Below are positions 25,081 to 34,053 of a stretch of DNA of 64,000 nucleotides, one piece after another. Source of the stretch: an uncultured Acetobacteroides sp. (GTDB lineage: Bacteria > Bacteroidota > Bacteroidia > Bacteroidales > ZOR0009); NCBI RefSeq assembly GCF_963678165.1, contig NZ_OY782755.1, positions 248,001 through 312,000 of the forward strand. Reading direction: 5' to 3'. The translations under genes and the position numbers were made by a program. Within the stretch, counting starts at the first letter, position 1, and each line of letters opens with the position of its first letter. The notes under the pieces are model-generated. The model ran no database searches and was not told the DNA's origin. It saw nothing but the letters and a program-made list of their open reading frames with translations.

Positions 25081-26238
25081 ATGGGCGATTTTAAGTTTAT
25101 AGATCTATTCTGTGGAATTGGGGGCTTTCACTCGGCGATGAGCCAGCTGGGCGGCGAGTGCGTTTTTGCCGCCGACATCGATGACAACTGCCGTAAAGTG
25201 TACGAAAGCAACTACGGATTGGCACCCCACTGCGACGTTAGCGCGGTAGATGCCGCCGATATACCCCAGCACGACGTGCTTTGCGCCGGATTCCCCTGCC
25301 AGGCCTTCTCCAAGGCCGGTAAGCAGGCCGGCATGAACGATCCGCGCGGTACCCTCTTCTTCGATATCGTACGCATAGCCAAGCACCATAAGCCAAGCTA
25401 CATGCTGCTCGAAAACGTCCGCAACCTTGTTGGGCACGACAACGGCAACACCTGGCGCGTAATAAAGGCCAACCTCGACGAGTTGGGCTACGAGTTCTCG
25501 CACGAGCCCATCATCTTCAGCCCGCACAACATAGGAATTCCGCAGTTCCGCGAGCGCGTTTTCATCCTTTGCAAGCGTAAGGATGTTGCGCGTGGCGAGG
25601 TGGAGTTCAGCGAGCCCCGTAGGCGTCCGCACTGCGACATCCGAAAGGTGGTAGATCATTCGCTGGATGACAAGCGCTACACCATTACCGACAGCGAACG
25701 CGAGATCCTCGAAATCTGGAACGACTTTGCCAAGAACGTCAGCAAGCCGCTCCCCACATTCCCCGTTTGGACGGCCGAGTTTGAGCCTGAAAACCTGACG
25801 GCGGATATTTCTGGCTATCCGAAGTGGAAGAAGCGAATTATTGAGCAAAATAGGGTGCTCTGGGAGCAGAATAAGCCATTCCTGAAGGATTGGTATGCCA
25901 AGGCGCAAATGAATAAACATTTCACAGGAGCCAAGGCTAAATTCGAATGGCAGGTGGGCGATGCAAAGCCCGAAGTGTGGAGCCACCTTATACAGTTCCG
26001 CCCATCGGGGGTGCGCATAAAAAAAGCCACCTACTTTCCGGCATTGGTGGCAATCACGCAAACATCTATAGTGGGCGAACTATCCCGCCGAATTACCCCC
26101 AAAGAGGCAGCAGCCCTACAGTCATTCCCTGCCGACTTTAAGCTGCATCCTGTCGACCGGATTGCCTACAAGCAGCTAGGAAATGCGGTAAACGTTGAGG
26201 TGGTTAAGTTCTTTGCCAAGCGGCTACTTGGCAAGTAG
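25081..26238 (+). CDS. DNA (cytosine-5-)-methyltransferase, solitary
   Basis: 385 residues, ATG at 25081. Motif I is FIDLFCGIGGFHSAM (residues ~6-20). Motif IV is GFPCQAFSKAG with the nucleophile C73. Motif VI is LLENVRNL (~110-117), VIII is IPQFRERVFIL, and IX-X end in LGNAVNVEVVKFFAKRL. All catalytic motifs are intact. The target-recognition region is about residues 190-325; its specificity cannot be read. No restriction endonuclease, Vsr or controller gene lies beside it: upstream is a prenyl synthase and downstream a convergent Lrp regulator. It is therefore either an orphan epigenetic methyltransferase or the remnant of a restriction system. Confidence 0.95.
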   Translation: MGDFKFIDLFCGIGGFHSAMSQLGGECVFAADIDDNCRKVYESNYGLAPHCDVSAVDAADIPQHDVLCAGFPCQAFSKAGKQAGMNDPRGTLFFDIVRIAKHHKPSYMLLENVRNLVGHDNGNTWRVIKANLDELGYEFSHEPIIFSPHNIGIPQFRERVFILCKRKDVARGEVEFSEPRRRPHCDIRKVVDHSLDDKRYTITDSEREILEIWNDFAKNVSKPLPTFPVWTAEFEPENLTADISGYPKWKKRIIEQNRVLWEQNKPFLKDWYAKAQMNKHFTGAKAKFEWQVGDAKPEVWSHLIQFRPSGVRIKKATYFPALVAITQTSIVGELSRRITPKEAAALQSFPADFKLHPVDRIAYKQLGNAVNVEVVKFFAKRLLGK

Positions 26239-26260
26239 AAGAGGAGGAGATAGGCCAAGC

Positions 26261-26785
26261 CTATTCGTTCTCCTCCTTTGCCGTCGAAGACGACTTCTTG
26301 CTTGCCTTTGTGTTCTTCTTATCCTTCACGTAAACCTGGCGCTCGAAGGCTTGGTCTAGCGAAATAAGGGTTTCGGTACGTGCTACCCCAGGAATCTTCT
26401 GAACGGTATTAACCAGCACTTCCAAGAGGTGATCGTTGTCGCGGCAGTAAATTTTTAGCATTACGGCGTAATCTCCGGTCACAAAGTGGCATTCCACAAC
26501 CTCTGGTATTCGCTTAATAACCTCTACTGCCTCGGTGTAGTAACTGGTTTGAATCAGCGAAACTCCAACAAAGGCGCATACATCGTAGCCAAGAGCCTTG
26601 GGCTTTACAATTAGGCGCGAGCCATCGATAATGCCGGCATCTTCCATCTTCTTTACGCGTTGATGGATTGCCGCACCCGAAATGCCGCACTCTCTAGCAA
26701 TCTCCAAAAAGGGCATGCGGGCATTCTTAATTAGGTAGGAAAGAATCTTCTGATCGATGCTGTCCAAGTGAATTTTACCACCCAT
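26261..26785 (-). CDS. Lrp/AsnC family transcriptional regulator
   Basis: 174 residues from ATG 26785 (MGGKIHLDSIDQKIL...). A longer frame reaches back to 26869 but has no family similarity there. N-terminal winged helix-turn-helix (DQKILSYLIKNARMPFLEIAREC, then SGAAIHQRVKKMEDAGII). The C-terminal RAM/ligand-binding domain is ~75-150 (VEVIKRIPEVVECHFVTGDYAVMLKIYC). The tail is a basic/polar extension (KKNTKASKKSSSTAKEENE). It is probably an amino-acid-responsive regulator; its targets cannot be inferred from the neighbours. Convergent with the methyltransferase gene. Confidence 0.93.
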   Translation of the reverse strand: MGGKIHLDSIDQKILSYLIKNARMPFLEIARECGISGAAIHQRVKKMEDAGIIDGSRLIVKPKALGYDVCAFVGVSLIQTSYYTEAVEVIKRIPEVVECHFVTGDYAVMLKIYCRDNDHLLEVLVNTVQKIPGVARTETLISLDQAFERQVYVKDKKNTKASKKSSSTAKEENE

Positions 26786-27241
26786 AACATTACATTTTAT
26801 TACGTATTTTGCGAATATAACTATTAATTCGAAAGATGCAAGAGTTAAAAAAGTTAAAGAGCGGCGCAAGGCGCATGCATATAGATTTTAATGGCTTATA
26901 CATTGTAATCGTTTAGCTATTGCTAAAGTTTTAAAGTGTTTTTTTACGCATTCTCTGCTACGATTTGTAACGTAATGGCCTATTCGGATAATAATCTAAA
27001 GGATATTTTAAGGTTCTTTCAGAGCATAAAAACAGCAGCCTACAATTTGTAACCTGGCATAATTCTAAAGTATAATCCTATGAAAAGATAAAATGGTAGG
27101 AGGTCTTCTATTCAAGAATAGATCAACTATTAGCCATGTTTTTGAAGCGGGTTGGAGGGGTTTGTATCGTTTATGGATATGTGAGGGAATAGGAGCATTT
27201 TAAGCCGCATTTTGGCGATGATTCGGTATGTCGTAAAAAGC
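26786..27241. other. AT-rich intergenic region without a gene
   Basis: I see no credible reading frame. A 13-mer TAC(G/A)ATTTGTAAC occurs twice about 80 bp apart (near 26960 and 27040). It may be part of the regulatory region of the Lrp gene, but nothing firmer can be said. Confidence 0.5.
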
Positions 27242-27272
27242 AAGAGGCGTCGCTAATTCAGCGACGCCTCTT
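27242..27272. terminator. Terminator downstream of tRNA-Arg
   Basis: AAGAGGCGTCGCT, loop AATTC, AGCGACGCCTCTT: a 13-bp perfect stem. Read leftward it is followed by GCTTTTT, so it can end the tRNA transcript. Confidence 0.85.
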
Positions 27273-27275
27273 TTG

Positions 27276-27347
27276 TAGCTCCAACAGGACTCGAACCTGT
27301 ATTTAAAGTTTAGGAAACTTCCGTTCTATCCCTTGAACTATGGAGCC
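27276..27347 (-). tRNA. tRNA-Arg (anticodon CCT)
   Basis: 72 nt on the minus strand. Acceptor GGCTCCA/TGGAGCT with a G-T first pair and discriminator A. D stem GTTC/GAAC with an 8-nt loop. Anticodon stem GAAGT/ACTTT with loop TTCCTAA, giving anticodon CCT (AGG codons). T stem ACAGG/CCTGT with loop TTCGAGT. CCA is not encoded. It is transcribed toward the Lrp gene. Confidence 0.95.
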
Positions 27348-27395
27348 ATTCGGAACGCGAAAGTAGTAAAAAAATCGCGTTCGAGCAATGCTTTT

Positions 27396-28406
27396 TTACT
27401 TGCCGACCTTTTCGCCGTCATAAGCCCACTTGAGGTAAAGTGTTCCCCAAGTAAAGCCACCGCCAAAAGCGGCAAATATGAGGTTATCACCCTTCTTCAG
27501 CTGCTTCTCAAAGTCCCAAAGGCATAGAGGAAGCGTTGCCGAGGTGGTGTTACCGTATTTTTCGATGTTAATCATAACCTTTTCGCGCTCAACGTTTGCA
27601 CGGTTCGCGGTAGCATCAATGATGCGGAGGTTGGCCTGATGGGGAACTAACCAAGCGATATCTTCACCCTTAAGGTTGTTTTTTTCCATCAGCTCTAGGG
27701 TTGTGTCTGCCATGTTCGAAACTGCCCATTTGAAAACGGCTTGCCCTTCCTGGTAGACGAAGTGTTCACGGTTTTCAACGGTTTCGTGGCTAGCTGGGTA
27801 GCACGACCCTCCTGCTTTTAGGTAGAGGTGCTTGCGACCAGTGCCATCCGAGCGTAGAATGGAGTCTACAATACCTAGCCCTTCGTAGTTGGGTTCAATG
27901 AGCACTGCTGCTGCACCATCACCAAATATTGGGCATGTCGTGCGGTCTGTGTAGTCAATGATGGAAGACATCTTGTCGGAGCCAACTACGATTACCTTTT
28001 TGTGGCTGCCCGATTCGATGAATTTTTGAGCTACGGTTAAGGAGTAGAGGAAACTCGAGCAAGCTGCGTTAAGGTCAAACCCAAAGGCATTTTTAATGCC
28101 GCATTTGTCTGCTATGATGTTGGCCGTAGCAGGGAATGCCATGTCGTGGGTGACAGTACCACAGATAATTAAATCAACCTCTTCGGGTTTCGTATTTGTT
28201 TTCTCAAGGAGTTGGTTAACTGCAGCTGCACCCATATCTGAGGCTCCTTTGCCTTCGCCTTTTAGGATATGGCGGGTTTTAATTCCAATGCGAGTCATTA
28301 TCCACTCATCGGTGGTATCCACCATGGTACTTAACTCGTCGTTGGTGAGAATATATTCGGGGATATATCCTCCAACACCTGTAATTGCAGCCGAAATTTT
28401 CTCCAT
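27396..28406 (-). CDS. fabH: Beta-ketoacyl-ACP synthase III
   Basis: 336 residues, ATG at 28406. It starts fatty-acid synthesis by condensing an acyl-CoA with malonyl-ACP. Catalytic triad: C116 in [12 protein letters not shown]256 in VPHQANLR and N286 in [10 protein letters not shown]. The N-terminal [18 protein letters not shown] and [10 protein letters not shown] segments are typical. Length is normal. Last gene of the yceD-rpmF-plsX-fabH cluster, separated from plsX by 83 bp holding a hairpin. Confidence 0.97.
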   Translation of the reverse strand: MEKISAAITGVGGYIPEYILTNDELSTMVDTTDEWIMTRIGIKTRHILKGEGKGASDMGAAAVNQLLEKTNTKPEEVDLIICGTVTHDMAFPATANIIADKCGIKNAFGFDLNAACSSFLYSLTVAQKFIESGSHKKVIVVGSDKMSSIIDYTDRTTCPIFGDGAAAVLIEPNYEGLGIVDSILRSDGTGRKHLYLKAGGSCYPASHETVENREHFVYQEGQAVFKWAVSNMADTTLELMEKNNLKGEDIAWLVPHQANLRIIDATANRANVEREKVMINIEKYGNTTSATLPLCLWDFEKQLKKGDNLIFAAFGGGFTWGTLYLKWAYDGEKVGK

Positions 28407-28454
28407 CTGACTTGATTTATTTCCTCTCCTTTTTATGGGGAGTATAAGTTAAAG

Positions 28455-28485
28455 AAACCTCACCCATAGAGTATGGATGAGGTTT
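28455..28485 (-). terminator. Hairpin between plsX and fabH
   Basis: AAACCTCA...TGAGGTTT with an inner CCATA-GAG-TATGG. Read leftward it is followed by CTTTAACTT. It may attenuate or process the operon mRNA between the two genes rather than end it. Confidence 0.6.
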
Positions 28486-28489
28486 TAAA

Positions 28490-29425
28490 TTATTGTAAGT
28501 TCTCGCGAATGTGTTCTACAATTCCTCCATTAACGCAATCAATCGTTTGTTTTATCATATTTTTGATTGCCTTAGCGTTGGATATTCCGTGGCCAATGAT
28601 CACCACGCCGTTAACACCGAGGACAGGAGTTCCTCCGATATTTTCGAAGTTGAATCCCTCGAAAAAGTCGTTTCTGATGCCTTGCTTGCGTAGCAGACCG
28701 TAGAAACTTTCGGCTGTTTTAAGCAGCACGTTTCCAGTAAAGCCATCGGTTACGATGACATCTGCCTTGCCGCGAAATACATCATGGCCTTCTACATTTC
28801 CAATAAAGTTTATTCCACTAGCATCCTTTAGTTGCCCATAAGTTGCTTGGGTAAGGATGCTTCCTTTTTCTTCCTCTTCGCCTATGTTTAGCAAGCCAAC
28901 GCGAGGGTTGTCGATTCCAAGTACGTATTGTGCGTAAACGGATCCAAGCATGGCGTACTGTACGAGTACTTCAGGCTTACAGTCAGGGTTTAGCCCAACA
29001 TCCAAAAGGATAGCTTTTCTATCTAGGCTAACAGGGATAGGACTTGCAATTGCAGGACGCAACAAGCCAGGAATCTGCTTGATGGTATACATAGCGCCTA
29101 CCATCATACCTCCTGTACTACCAGCACTGGCAAATCCTTGAATTTTATCCTCCATAAGGAGTTTAAATCCGATTGCAATGCTTGATTGTGGCTTTGAACT
29201 AAAAGCTTTTACAGGATGTTCACCCATTTCAATCACCTGGTCGGTATGTACAATGTCAAAGCTAGCGATGTTAGCACCCTCGCGAACGAGGATTTCTTCG
29301 ATCTTAACTTTGTCGCCTATCAGCACCAAGCGAACATCTGAAAACTGCTTTTGGGCTTCGATTGCTCCTAAAACTACCGCTTCAGGAGCAAAATCGCCAC
29401 CCATTGCATCAACTCCAATTTTCAT
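28490..29425 (-). CDS. plsX: Phosphate acyltransferase
   Basis: 311 residues, ATG at 29425. It makes acyl-phosphate from acyl-ACP, the first step of phospholipid synthesis with PlsY. The opening MKIGVDAMGGDFAPEAVVLGA and the segments GFASAGSTGGMMVGAMYTI, VGLLNIGEEEEKG and VTDGFTGNVLLKTAE are diagnostic. Cytoplasmic and membrane-associated. Length is slightly under the E. coli protein but complete. It is preceded by rpmF (34-bp gap) and followed by fabH, the conserved bacterial arrangement linking ribosomal protein and lipid synthesis. Confidence 0.97.
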   Translation of the reverse strand: MKIGVDAMGGDFAPEAVVLGAIEAQKQFSDVRLVLIGDKVKIEEILVREGANIASFDIVHTDQVIEMGEHPVKAFSSKPQSSIAIGFKLLMEDKIQGFASAGSTGGMMVGAMYTIKQIPGLLRPAIASPIPVSLDRKAILLDVGLNPDCKPEVLVQYAMLGSVYAQYVLGIDNPRVGLLNIGEEEEKGSILTQATYGQLKDASGINFIGNVEGHDVFRGKADVIVTDGFTGNVLLKTAESFYGLLRKQGIRNDFFEGFNFENIGGTPVLGVNGVVIIGHGISNAKAIKNMIKQTIDCVNGGIVEHIRENLQ

Positions 29426-29459
29426 ACAACTTTATTTAATAAACTTGTTTGAAAGCGGA

Positions 29460-29645
29460 TTATGCGTTTACTTGTTTTTCTACTACAAGACGTCCTCTGT
29501 AAAAGCCGCACTCTGGACATACTCTGTGGTATTGTACAGTAGCACCGCAATTTGAACAAGTAGAAACCGTAGGAGCTACAGCTTTGTAGTGAGTTCTACG
29601 CTTATCTCTTCTCGTCTTCGAGATTTTGTGTTTGGGATGTGCCAT
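29460..29645 (-). CDS. rpmF: 50S ribosomal protein L32
   Basis: 61 residues, ATG at 29645. The start MAHPKHKISKTRRDKRRTHYK and the zinc ribbon CSNCGATVQYHRVCPECGFY (two CxxC pairs) identify L32. The zinc-binding form is kept. Small basic protein of the large subunit, encoded 55 bp downstream of yceD. Confidence 0.98.
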   Translation of the reverse strand: MAHPKHKISKTRRDKRRTHYKAVAPTVSTCSNCGATVQYHRVCPECGFYRGRLVVEKQVNA

Positions 29646-29700
29646 TTTACAACTTGTTTATCGTGTTAACTATTTTACTGTTTGTATTCTCTGCTTTTCT

Positions 29701-30225
29701 TTACAGCATTTCCTCTTCTTCCTCTTCTTCCTCTTCTTCCAGAGGCTCTTCGTAGAAGTTGGTTTCGATGGCTTCTAGCCGTTCTAGCATTTCTGGATTG
29801 CAGGTACTTTTGCCTTCCTCATCCAGCGGATGAATCTTTTGGTAGGGTAGGCTAAGGTATATGCTTTCGTAGATATACTGCGAGAGGTTTAATTCGCCTT
29901 CGTTGGGGTCGACATAAATGACATCTCCTTCGTCTTCCTGAATCAACGAGGAAAACTTTACAAACATGCTTCCTTTGAAGCTGATGTTTTGCGGATAATC
30001 ATCCAAGCAGCGATCGCATGTAACCATAATCTCTCCCTTAATCTCGAAATCGAGTTCAATAAAGGAACTAGCTCTTTTTGCATGCACTAGAACGTTGACA
30101 TCTCCTTTTTGGATCTCTGAATGCTCGAAGCATTTAAAGAATTTGTCGTTAACCTCGTAGCTTACTTCATGCTCTCCTAAGGCCAAGCCCTTAACGGGAA
30201 TCGTATAGCTGTTTAGATAACTCAC
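29701..30225 (-). CDS. YceD/DUF177 family protein
   Basis: 174 residues from GTG 30225 (first residues MSYLNSYTIPVKGLALGEHE); no good ATG exists near. The core has the DUF177 signature: IMVTCDRCLDDYPQNISF (CxRCL) and a later YIYESIYLSLPYQKIHP segment with STCNPE. The C-terminus is a run of glutamates. YceD is linked to 23S rRNA and L32 accumulation in bacteria and plants, in keeping with its conserved place directly upstream of rpmF. First gene of the rpmF-plsX-fabH cluster. Confidence 0.9.
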   Translation of the reverse strand: MSYLNSYTIPVKGLALGEHEVSYEVNDKFFKCFEHSEIQKGDVNVLVHAKRASSFIELDFEIKGEIMVTCDRCLDDYPQNISFKGSMFVKFSSLIQEDEGDVIYVDPNEGELNLSQYIYESIYLSLPYQKIHPLDEEGKSTCNPEMLERLEAIETNFYEEPLEEEEEEEEEEML

Positions 30226-30332
30226 TTGTCAAAAAATATCGCGCAAAGGTAGAAATTAATCTCGTATTTAAAAATATTAAACAGTTTTAGGCCAGCCGAT
30301 GTTGTCAGGGGTGGCTTAAATTCAGCTGCTTA

Positions 30333-32129
30333 CTACCTCGAATTACGCTTCCTTTGGTTCTCGTCTAGGTATATCTTACGTAGGCGCATAGAGTTTGGCG
30401 TAATTTCCACGTACTCATCCTCTTGGATGTACTCCAATGCCTCTTCAAGGCTGAAAACGATAGGTGGTGCAATTACGTTCTTCTCGTCAGTACCGCTAGC
30501 ACGCATGTTGGTTAGCTTCTTAGGCTTGGTAACGTTAATAACCAAGTCACCGCTACGGCTATGCTCGCCAATTACCATACCAGCATAAACATCTTCGCCT
30601 GGAGCGATAAAGAACTTACCTCTATCCTGAAGTTTGTTTATGGAGTAGGCAAAGGTATTACCAGTTTCCATGGCAATAAGCGAACCGTTGATACGCATCT
30701 CGATATCGCCCTTGTATGGTTCGAAGCCCTTAACGCGGTGCGCAACGATAGCCTCGCCTTGGGTTGCGGTTAGCAGGTTGCTTCGTAATCCAATGATACC
30801 ACGAGATGGAATTTCGAACTCGAGGTGCGAGCGGTCTCCGCGCTGCTCCATATTAATCATCAGACCCTTACGCTTGGTGACAAGTTCGATTGCCTTGCCA
30901 GCAACAGTTTCGGGTAGGTCGATGGTTAGGAACTCAATAGGCTCGCATTTCTTGCCATTAATCTCTTTGAAGATAACCTTTGGCTGTCCAACTTGTAGCT
31001 CGTATCCTTCGCGACGCATGGTTTCGATAAGCACGCTGATGTGTAGTACGCCACGTCCGAATACGATGAACGAGTCTGCTGTTTCTCCATTCTTCACGCG
31101 AAGAGCTAGGTTTTTTTCTAGTTCTTTTTCAAGACGTTCTTTAAGGTGGCGTGAGGTGACAAACTTACCGTCCTTACCAAAGAAAGGTGAATCGTTGATG
31201 GTGAAAAGCATGCTCATTGTAGGCTCGTCGATAGCGATAGGCTCAAGAGGTTCTGGGTTTTCGAAATCGCAGATGGTGTCCCCAATTTCGAAGCCATCTA
31301 TTCCAACAAGGGCACATATTTCGCCTGCTTGTACTTCTTCTACCTTTGCTTTGCCTAGACCTTCAAAAACCATGAGGTCTTTAATTCGGGTTTTTATCTG
31401 GCTGCCATCGCGTTTTGCGAGAACAACAGGCATGTTTGCTTTAAGTGTTCCGCGGTGAAGACGGCCAATTGCCATGCGCCCTACATACGATGAGTACTCT
31501 AGTGATGTGATGAGCATCTGTGGTGTTCCTTCGTGTGCTTCGGGTGCAGGAATGTTTTCAATGATAGAGTCGAGTAGTGCGATGATATCGGTGGTTGGTT
31601 TTTGCCAATCGGTTGACATCCATCCTTGCTTTGCGCTTCCGTATATGGTAGGAAAGTCTAACTGCTCCTCAGTAGCATCAAGATGGAACATTAGGTCGAA
31701 TACCTGTTCATGTACTTCATCTGGTCGACAGTTTGGTTTGTCTACTTTGTTAACAACCACGATAGGTTTTTTGCCTAATGCAAGTGCTTTTTGTAGCACG
31801 AAACGGGTTTGAGGCATGGTGCCTTCGAAAGCGTCAACCAGCAGAAGAACGCCATCGGCCATGTTGAGCACGCGCTCAACCTCGCCACCGAAGTCGGCGT
31901 GGCCTGGGGTATCGATGATGTTGATTTTGTAGCCTTTGTACTGAACGGATACGTTTTTGGCAAGAATGGTGATTCCGCGTTCGCGTTCTAGGTCGTTGTT
32001 GTCGAGAATAAGCTCCCCAGCTTTATCTGCATCTCTGAAGAGTTTACCTTGAAGGATCATTTTATCCACTAGAGTTGTTTTGCCGTGGTCTACGTGGGCA
32101 ATGATCGCAATGTTCCTAATATTTTGCAT
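30333..32129 (-). CDS. typA: Translational GTPase TypA/BipA
   Basis: 598 residues from ATG 32129 ([20 protein letters not shown]). An in-frame ATG seven codons upstream is less typical of the family. G motifs: [23 protein letters not shown] and [13 protein letters not shown]-like domains III and V follow, then the BipA-specific C-terminal domain, with [27 protein letters not shown] near residue 540. It acts in 50S assembly and stress or low-temperature growth. Length is normal. Single-gene leftward transcript; its upstream region abuts the divergent riboswitch unit. Confidence 0.97.
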   Translation of the reverse strand: MQNIRNIAIIAHVDHGKTTLVDKMILQGKLFRDADKAGELILDNNDLERERGITILAKNVSVQYKGYKINIIDTPGHADFGGEVERVLNMADGVLLLVDAFEGTMPQTRFVLQKALALGKKPIVVVNKVDKPNCRPDEVHEQVFDLMFHLDATEEQLDFPTIYGSAKQGWMSTDWQKPTTDIIALLDSIIENIPAPEAHEGTPQMLITSLEYSSYVGRMAIGRLHRGTLKANMPVVLAKRDGSQIKTRIKDLMVFEGLGKAKVEEVQAGEICALVGIDGFEIGDTICDFENPEPLEPIAIDEPTMSMLFTINDSPFFGKDGKFVTSRHLKERLEKELEKNLALRVKNGETADSFIVFGRGVLHISVLIETMRREGYELQVGQPKVIFKEINGKKCEPIEFLTIDLPETVAGKAIELVTKRKGLMINMEQRGDRSHLEFEIPSRGIIGLRSNLLTATQGEAIVAHRVKGFEPYKGDIEMRINGSLIAMETGNTFAYSINKLQDRGKFFIAPGEDVYAGMVIGEHSRSGDLVINVTKPKKLTNMRASGTDEKNVIAPPIVFSLEEALEYIQEDEYVEITPNSMRLRKIYLDENQRKRNSR

Positions 32130-32243
32130 CGCATGAAATTTGGACTGCAAATGTAAACATTAATTGCAGTATCGATAAGTTGTTAAAAATCATATTACTA
32201 AAAATTAGCTTAGGGAAAAGGAGGGTTCTTTCGGCAAAAGATA

Positions 32244-32251
32244 TATCTTTG
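32244..32251 (+). promoter_or_regulatory. -7 element of the riboswitch transcript
   Basis: TATCTTTG matches TAnnTTTG exactly. The predicted start (~32258) lies just upstream of the aptamer. No convincing -33 box is seen. Confidence 0.5.
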
Positions 32252-32269
32252 GGGAAATCGATGGTTTTG

Positions 32270-32425
32270 TGTGAGACCGATGCGTCTCAGCAAATTAAAA
32301 GGGAATCAGGTGTGAGTCCTGAACAGTTCCCGCTGCTGTAATCTCGAGAAAGAATCTAGGCAATCTGAGCCACTGTGAAAACGGGAAGGCGCCTACGATG
32401 TGAGAAAGTCAGAAGACCTGCCAGC
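32270..32425 (+). ncRNA. Cobalamin riboswitch without a downstream gene
   Basis: All the conserved blocks are present in order: AAAAGGGAA, GGTGTGAGTCC, CAGTTCCCGCTGCTGTAAT, GCCACTGTG, CGGGAAGGCGCC and the B12-box-like AGTCAGAAGACCTGCC (ends 32422). The aptamer therefore looks intact. It is transcribed rightward, but the next gene, frr, lies on the opposite strand and a strong terminator follows at 32503-32553. The next rightward gene starts at 35584. The unit would give an RNA of about 295 nt. A 27-codon frame at 32428-32511 opens 5 nt after the aptamer, but its end is inside the terminator stem. In other bacteria B12 riboswitches can control non-coding or antisense RNAs; that is possible here, as is a relic of a lost transporter gene. 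Confidence 0.93.
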
Positions 32426-32502
32426 CGATGTTCGATAAAAGCTTTCGGGTAAAAAGCGAGGATCCTTCCACACTCCTCATTCATTCCCCCGAACAAAAAA
32501 AG

Positions 32503-32553
32503 GCGAAGTAGTGCTTCCTGCCATAACGATGTTGCACTACTTCGCTATTTTTT
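32503..32553 (+). terminator. Strong intrinsic terminator after the riboswitch
   Basis: GCGAAGTAGTGC, a 19-nt loop, GCACTACTTCGC, then TATTTTTT: a perfect 12-bp stem with a U-tract, 80 nt after the aptamer. Confidence 0.93.
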
Positions 32554-32630
32554 CGTGTCAAGACTCGAGATGATAGGCGCTAGACGTTAGGGCAAGACAA
32601 TATTTGATAATGTGATGTGAACTCATAAAG

Positions 32631-32658
32631 AAAAAGGCAACCGATAGGTTGCCTTTTT
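32631..32658. terminator. Terminator of the pyrH-frr unit
   Basis: AAAAAGGCAACC-GATA-GGTTGCCTTTTT: a 12-bp perfect stem, symmetrical A/T tracts, directly after the frr stop codon. Confidence 0.92.
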
Positions 32659-32659
32659 G

Positions 32660-33223
32660 CTATACTGTCATAATTTCTTTTTCCTTAAGGGCGAGTAGTT
32701 CGTCAATTTTTTTGCTGTAGTTGTCGATTATCTTTTGAACTTCTACTTCTCCATCTTTTGCTACGTCTTCGGGAAGGTTTTCGGCTTTAATCAGCTTTTT
32801 GATGCTTTCGTTCGAGTCGCGGCGGATATTGCGGAGGGCTACACGGGCTTGTTCTCCCTCGTTGCGTACTTGTTTAACCAGTTCCTTACGGCGTTCTTCA
32901 GTAAGAGGAGGTATAACTAGGCGGATATGCTCACCGTTGTTGCTGGGAGTTAGTCCAATTCCTGAGGTAAGAATTGCCTTCTCGATTATGGGAAGCATCT
33001 TCTTCTCCCATGGAGCAACTATGATGGTTTTAGCATCGGGAGTGTTGATGCTGGCAACTTGGTTGATAGGCATCATGCTACCGTAGTAGTCTACCATTAC
33101 AGGGTTTAGGATGGCAGGGTTTGCCTTGCCAGCGCGGATGGTTATTAATGATTCTTCTAGGTGAAGAACGGCTTTTTCCATCTTCTCCTTGCCTTGTGCT
33201 ATAATTGTTTTAACTTCTGTCAT
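32660..33223 (-). CDS. frr: Ribosome recycling factor
   Basis: 187 residues, ATG at 33223. Splits post-termination ribosomes with EF-G. The long three-helix-bundle protein shows LEESLITIRAGKANPAILNPVMVDYYG, INTPDAKTIIVAPWEK, and RLVIPPLTEERRKELVKQV followed by NIRRDSNESIKKL. Full length. It follows pyrH by 28 bp in the usual bacterial pyrH-frr pair and ends at a strong terminator. Confidence 0.98.
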   Translation of the reverse strand: MTEVKTIIAQGKEKMEKAVLHLEESLITIRAGKANPAILNPVMVDYYGSMMPINQVASINTPDAKTIIVAPWEKKMLPIIEKAILTSGIGLTPSNNGEHIRLVIPPLTEERRKELVKQVRNEGEQARVALRNIRRDSNESIKKLIKAENLPEDVAKDGEVEVQKIIDNYSKKIDELLALKEKEIMTV

Positions 33224-33251
33224 ATGCGGTTATCTTGATTGTCAATCAAAA

Positions 33252-33965
33252 TTAGTAATTCTTTACTATTGTTCCAATCTTTTCTCCTAAAAGGAGCTTT
33301 TTTAGGTTGCCGACGGTATTCATGTCGAATACAATGATGGGTAGGTTGTTCTCCTTGCACATGGCAAACGAGGTAAGGTCCATCACCTTTAGGTTTTTGT
33401 TGTAGGCTTCGTCGAACGAAAGTTCGTCGTACTTTATGGCGGATGGGTCTTTCTCGGGATCGGCGGTGTAAACACCATCGACACGGGTTCCTTTGAGAAG
33501 AATTTCTGCTTCGATCTCCACTCCACGAAGCGAAGAAGCTGTGTCAGTGGTAAAGAAGGGGTTGCCCGTTCCTCCGCCGATAATCACTACGTAGCCTTGG
33601 GAGAAGAGTTCAAGCGCCTTGTCCTTCGAGTAGATTTCGCCAACAGGAGCCATGTTGATGGAGGTTAGCACCTTTGCCTTTTGCCCGATGCTGTTCAGGG
33701 CCGATTGAACGGCGATGGAGTTGATTACCGTTGCAAGCATTCCCATTTGGTCGCCCTTAACGCGGTCGAATCCCTTGTTAACGCCCGATAGGCCACGGAA
33801 AATGTTTCCCCCTCCAATTACGATTCCTACTTCAACGCCCAGCTGGGCAACTTCCTTGATTTGTTCTGCGTACTCGTTGAGCACTTTGGTGTTAATGCCG
33901 TACTTATCGGCTCCCATCAGGGCTTCGCCGCTAAGCTTAAGCAGAACTCTTTTATACTTGAGCAT
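33252..33965 (-). CDS. pyrH: UMP kinase
   Basis: 237 residues, ATG at 33965. Bacterial hexameric amino-acid-kinase-fold enzyme making UDP from UMP. KRVLLKLSGEALMG (phosphate site), VGIVIGGGNIFRG, and GTGNPFFTTDTASSLRGVEIEAE are diagnostic. GVYTADPEKDPSA and VMDLTSFAMCKEN are also conserved. Complete. Operon partner of frr. Confidence 0.98.
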   Translation of the reverse strand: MLKYKRVLLKLSGEALMGADKYGINTKVLNEYAEQIKEVAQLGVEVGIVIGGGNIFRGLSGVNKGFDRVKGDQMGMLATVINSIAVQSALNSIGQKAKVLTSINMAPVGEIYSKDKALELFSQGYVVIIGGGTGNPFFTTDTASSLRGVEIEAEILLKGTRVDGVYTADPEKDPSAIKYDELSFDEAYNKNLKVMDLTSFAMCKENNLPIIVFDMNTVGNLKKLLLGEKIGTIVKNY

Positions 33966-34053
33966 GAACGTATGATTTTAGAGGCAAAGGTATTCAATTC
34001 GCATGAAATGGCAATAATTAGTGAGTAGTGAATAGAGGATGGGGAAGCTACCG

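Noticed and set aside
25105-26061. 318-codon frame antisense to the DNA methyltransferase
   Set aside because: The sense strand has all C5-methyltransferase motifs; the antisense frame has none.
32428-32511. 27-residue leader peptide after the cobalamin riboswitch
   Set aside because: ATG at 32428 is in place, but the frame ends inside the terminator stem and shows no recognisable pattern. Possible, but not supported enough to list as a gene.
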